A DNA stretch of 64,000 nt from Symbiodinium sp. CCMP2592. Its lineage: Eukaryota > Sar > Dinophyceae > Suessiales > Symbiodiniaceae. Under the pieces are notes generated by a model. The model was not told where the DNA came from. It did no database searches and saw nothing but the letters and a program-made list of their open reading frames with translations. Made by a program: the position numbers and the translations under genes. The stretch lies in contig CAJNDT010000488.1 in NCBI GenBank assembly GCA_905221615.1, positions 1 to 64,000 of the forward strand, written 5' to 3'. Positions 60,376-64,000 of this stretch are shown piece by piece; positions within the stretch are counted from its first letter, which is position 1, and each line of letters begins with the position of its first letter.

Positions 60376-60599
60376 GGTTTCGGGCGCAAAGCAAGGCCAA
60401 TCGCAGGCTGAGATCCCGACAAGTTTTGCGGAATCTGCACACGTGATGCCACCGCCTCACAGTTTGTGCCTGAGCAGCAGCCGCTGCCGTTGAAGGCAGG
60501 TCCGTGGTTTCTCGCAGATGGCTTGAATTGTCGCCTAGGTTTCTAAAAACATGTCTACCTCCATCGGGACATTTTCCTTCAAACTTAAGACAGAAACGA

Positions 60600-60773
60600 C
60601 AACATTATTGAAAACGAATATGTGTCGTACGAAGATATCCGGCCCGCCCCCTCATAAATGAACATGTCGCCGACTTGAAGTCGCAACCTCCACGACTTGA
60701 CGATGGTGGCTTCGTGTACTGCTACAGCGACATCGACAACTGGTGCTGCTACCTGGTGCGATGAGGAGCACAA
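60600..60773 (-). CDS. Possible exon, hypothetical protein
   Basis: The minus frame reads HQVAAPVVDVAVAVHEATIV KSWRLRLQVGDMFIYEGAGR ISSYDT. No initiator ATG. Protein-like; no family recognised. Confidence 0.3.
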
Positions 60774-60929
60774 AAAGCAGCATCAACGTAAGCCAAGATA
60801 AAACACTACTGCTGCAGCGCCAGCTGCTGCTACTAACCAGGACAAGCACCCTGGTCGTCATCGCCGTCGGCATCGTGGTATCGGTCGTCGCGGTCGCTGC
60901 CGTAGTAAGAGCAGTCGTCGTAGAAGAAA

Positions 60930-60940
60930 AAGAAAAAGTC

Positions 60941-60983
<43 letters not shown>

Positions 60984-61038
60984 CAGTAGTAGCAGTAGTA
61001 GCAGTAGCAGCAGTAGTGGCAGTAGTAGCAGTTCTAGT

Positions 61039-61070
<32 letters not shown>

Positions 61071-61290
61071 GAGGAGCATTAGCAGCAGCAGTAGTAGTAG
61101 TAGTAGTAATAATAATAAGAAGAAGAAGAATAATAATAGTTGCAGTAGTGGTGGTGGTACTGGTTGTTGTTGACGTCGTCGTAGTTGTAGAAGTAATGCT
61201 GGTAGCAGCAGCAGCCGCAGCGGCAGCGGCAGCGGCAGTGGCAGCAGCAGCAAGAGCAGGAGCAGTAGCAGTAGTAGTAGCAGTAGTTGT
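60930..61290. repeat. AGT/AGC trinucleotide-rich region
   Basis: (GTAGTA), (GCAGTA), (AGCAGC) and (AATAAG) runs. Long poly-Val, poly-Leu and poly-Thr/Ala frames here are artefacts of the trinucleotide. Confidence 0.92.
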
Positions 61291-61299
61291 TGAACTTGC

Positions 61300-62210
61300 A
61301 GGAGATAGAAGTCGAGACCCCCCAAGCCCATACCTGTCGTGCTCACTCTGCAGCCGAAATCGACAGACACACCTATAAAGTCTCACCCGTGGGCGGAGTT
61401 GTTCTTATCAGTAGCAACGTGAGGACAACCTGAATATGGAAAGTCCAATAGTCTTATAATAGCCCAGCAAGCTTGCGGCAAGGCTCTGATATCGAGTACT
61501 TATATGACGACCCTATCTAAGCGCCCCCACGGAGGAAGACGAGCGCCAAAGCAAGACATCCACCCGGAGCCGTGATGGATGTGTTGATGCCCTGACAATG
61601 CTGACGCTTGAGGCTTGTGCTTTGGGCGGGGATGCAGCGATGGGAGCTTTCGGGGTCATGGGCCTAGCAGCTTCGAGGGCGCAGGGATAAGGAAGTAGGT
61701 GCAATTGCAAAGCTTCTCTGGATCAACACGAAACAGAGATTTACGGACACTGAAAAAAGTCACCAATATCAGCCTAATAAGGGCCTAATATCTGTGCCTA
61801 AGAGCCGGGCTATTCACACCGTTCCGTTCACTACTTACTTTCAGTGTTGAAGCGGAAATTTGGCAATGTACTTCTCCGCTTCAACCTCCAGCGCTTCGCA
61901 ACGAGCAAGACTACAAGAGAATCAAACCCTAAACCCTTAAACCCTGAAGCCCTAAACTGGCCTTGAACCTTCACTTAGAACTCCTGTACCCTACACCCTA
62001 TCAGACCTAAATCCTAAACCCCTTAAGACACCCAGCAAACTCTCGATAACATTCGATAGCGTCCTAACACCGTTTAGAGGCGCCTACATCAAACTCTTAA
62101 AGGACTAAACCAGTTGCTGAACACGCTTACAGCGGATATGGAACCGACCCCTAATTCCTCGAAGTCCGAGGAACCCTGAAATGGTTTGGGGGGATGTCTA
62201 AACACCCTCC
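61300..62210. other. No supported gene
   Basis: Unique sequence with weak CCCTAAA words from 61925. A minus frame at 61520-61700 is Ala/Pro/Ser-rich and not convincing. Confidence 0.3.
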
Positions 62211-62214
62211 TAAA

Positions 62215-62315
62215 GCCCCCATAAACCCTAAGCCCTAACCCCTAAACCCCCAGAAACCCTAAACCCCTAAACCCTAATCCCTAAACCCCCTTAAGCCCTA
62301 AACCCTCAAAGCCGT
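62215..62315. repeat. Interstitial telomere-like tract (CCCTAAA)n
   Basis: CCCATAAACCCTAAGCCCTA and CCCTAAACCCCTAAACC units. Confidence 0.85.
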
Positions 62316-62395
62316 TTTCGCCTCCGGCTCGGAGAGCAACGCCGACTGACCGGTGTCCTCTGCCGAAAAATCTGAGGGTCCATGTGGGCAGTTGT

Positions 62396-62486
62396 CAAAA
62401 TTAGGGTCCCTTTTGCGGTAACCTAAATAATAGGTGCCGTATTATAATAAGGGCCCGAAAAGGGACCCTATTTTTGACACCCACCC
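62396..62486. mobile_element. Foldback family B with ATGT target duplication
   Basis: GGGCAGTTGTCAAAATTAGG and CCTATTTTTGACACCCACCC; the core AACCTAAATAATAGGTGCCG matches 16413-16514. ATGT stands directly on each side. Confidence 0.9.
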
Positions 62487-62499
62487 ATGTGCCCAAAAA

Positions 62500-62720
62500 G
62501 TGTTCCTTTATGGAGTCTTTTATAACCCTAAACCCGAAACCCTAAAACGGTGCCAAAAAGGGTTCCTTTGAGGGATAAGGACAAGGGGTTAGGGTTTAGG
62601 GTTTAAGGGTCGTGTACCCAAAAGGGTTCCTTTATGGGGTCCTTTAACGGTGCCACGTTAAGGGGTGCCTTTAAGGGTTCTATCAAGGGTGCCATAAGGG
62701 TTTCTGGCTTAAGGGTCTCT
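62500..62720. repeat. Dispersed AAAAGGGTTCCTTT words
   Basis: GGTGCCAAAAAGGGTTCCTT, GTACCCAAAAGGGTTCCTTT and GGTGCC...AAGGGGTGCCTTTAAGGG repeat loosely. Confidence 0.55.
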
Positions 62721-63110
62721 GTGTCCAAATACCATATGCTTTGGCCCTAAAGTACCTCTGCATATAGGGACTACTTTATGGCCACGAAGTATATACTATA
62801 TGGGCACATTGTAGGGTTTTTAAGCAAAGGTTTGTAGCTGCACTTTCATGTTCAGGGTTGTTTCAAAAGGTCTTATAGGCTCCTATAAGGGCGTATAGGT
62901 TTGTCACAGATTTTGTAAAATGCTTGTGAGGGTTTCAGAATAAGGTGTTTAATGGCTAAGGTTTGTCCTATGGGTTTTCAAGGCTTGTCATGGCTTTCTT
63001 ACCGTATTACATGGTTTTCAGGAAAATGCCTGAAACTACTTGGTACAGACAAGGCGTATCCCTTGATTCAGGGGTTTCGGAATCTCTGGGCCAATCCTGA
63101 AACCCTAAGT

Positions 63111-63216
63111 GGGAGTTTCAGAGAATAGGGGACCCTAATTAATCTAGTATCCTAAATAGTGGGATCCTTATTACAAGGACCCCAAAGTAGGGTACCCTCA
63201 TTTTTCGGAAACTACC
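63111..63216. mobile_element. Foldback family C
   Basis: GGGAGTTTCAGAGAATAGGG and CCTCATTTTTCGGAAACTACC. The core GTATCCTAAATAGTGGGATCC resembles the other C copies. Confidence 0.82.
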
Positions 63217-63324
63217 AAATTCCTATGCTAAAACACGCACGACCTCGCGGCACGCGCTCCTGCCCAGATCGTTTCATCTCGCGGTTCGCGGCCCCTGATC
63301 GGGAGCTCTGGGACCCAGTGACGC

Positions 63325-63520
63325 CTAGGAACCCCTTTAAAGGGAGATCTACCTTAGGGTTCCTTAAATGATCTAGACGGGTTCTATAAGGGATATACCT
63401 TAGGGTTCCTTAAAGTTAAAGGGATCTATAAGGGTTCCTTTACATGATTCTATAGTGGGATCCCTGATATGGTTTAAGGAACATTCCTTAATTACGGGAT
63501 ATTGAAGTCTCTGGGGACCA
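63325..63520. repeat. AAAGGGATCTATAAGGGTTCC dispersed unit and a family J arm
   Basis: Three or four imperfect TTCCTTAAAGGGATCTATA-type units are followed at 63490-63513 by ATTCCTTAATTACGGGATATTGAAGTCTCTGG, a single J arm (GATATTGAAGTCTCTGG). Another lone J arm is at 63060-63092. Confidence 0.6.
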
Positions 63521-63871
63521 GAGCTGCCGTTCAGGGTTTAGGGTACAGGGGCTTTATTTTAGACGAGGGCGTTTACGGGTTCGGCATTTAGCTCTGGAAG
63601 TTGATGCTTTCAGGAGTGGACCGTGTGGTGACGGTTTACGTGGGAATTTGGGGGAGTTCCCTGGGAGTTAGCAAAATCCTGAAACGAAAGCCTCAGCCCC
63701 CCAAGCATAAAAGACCTTAAACACACTCACATTGCCTTATATGCTAAACGCTCAGCCAAAAAAAATCCAAGTCCCGGTAATCAAAACTCCGAAACTTACG
63801 ACTTACGTGCTAAAGCCCCCTGGAGAGCTCTTCTGTCACGGGTTTCAGCCTCTGTCCTGGGGTTTAAAGGC

Positions 63872-64000
63872 TTCTTAAAGGATCATGGGACTTAGTAACA
63901 GTAATTGGGTTATAAGTAAGGTAACTACAGTTATGATTAGTTATATCCCCAATTCAGGTACTTATAACCCTAGTTACTAAGTCCCATGATCCTTCAAGTT
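63872..64000. mobile_element. Foldback family A, at the window end
   Basis: TTCTTAAAGGATCATGGGAC TTAGTAAC and TTACTAAGTCCCATGATCCT TCAAG. The core GGTAACTACAGTTATGATTA matches 54532 (GGTAACTACAGCTATAATTA). Confidence 0.9.

Noticed and set aside
60652..61386. Frames of 170-244 codons rich in Thr/Ala, Val or Leu
   Set aside because: Produced by AGT/AGC trinucleotide repeats. Also true of 31744-32281 and of most frames at 47422-48015.

Overview
The window is nuclear DNA of a dinoflagellate, probably of the Symbiodiniaceae/Suessiales type. I infer this from four things. (1) The plant/dinoflagellate telomere word TTTAGGG/CCCTAAA is scattered through the sequence in both orientations. (2) One gene is a ubiquitin-like-plus-ankyrin protein and another an RCC1/HERC-like repeat protein ('DGSVVTWG...GGDSS' units), two families common in these algae. 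(3) The introns I could place have GC, GA or GT donors and AG|G acceptors, the relaxed splice rule of dinoflagellates. (4) Coding density is very low, with many short microsatellites. No bacterial operon, rRNA, convincing tRNA or CRISPR array is present.

Layout. 1-1.3 kb: AT-rich, with a degenerate 12-mer array. 1.3-9.5 kb: gene-poor telomere-like DNA, foldback elements and a 1-kb microsatellite cluster. 9.6-16.1 kb: several short coding-like exons on both strands, one resembling a TIR-domain core. 16-18 kb: nested foldback elements. 18.5-22 kb: a minus-strand cluster ending with the best intact gene, a UBL-ankyrin protein (21121-21945). 22-29 kb: repeats and foldback elements. 29.3-36.3 kb: exons of an RCC1-like gene on the minus strand. 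The region between its distal and proximal exons holds a 17-unit tandem array, AGT microsatellites and a locally duplicated coding-like segment. 37-49 kb: isolated exons (a membrane protein, a retroelement fragment and others) among repeats. 49.2-50 kb: two minus-strand exons, one resembling APC1. 50-64 kb: foldback elements, telomere-like tracts and a few plus- and minus-strand exons.

The most striking content is a large set of non-coding foldback (MITE-like) elements of about 55-350 bp. I could sort them by their inverted ends into about 14 families (A-N, P). Several show target duplications, one is nested inside another, and some have grown internal tandem repeats. The 140-bp intron between the first two recognised RCC1 exons is itself a perfect-ended foldback sequence, uses a GA donor, and is flanked by a short duplication: a strong candidate introner (transposon-born intron).

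Limits: most exon calls rest on protein-like composition in one frame plus plausible splice junctions; functions are given only where a family pattern is visible. All positions of repeat edges are by eye.
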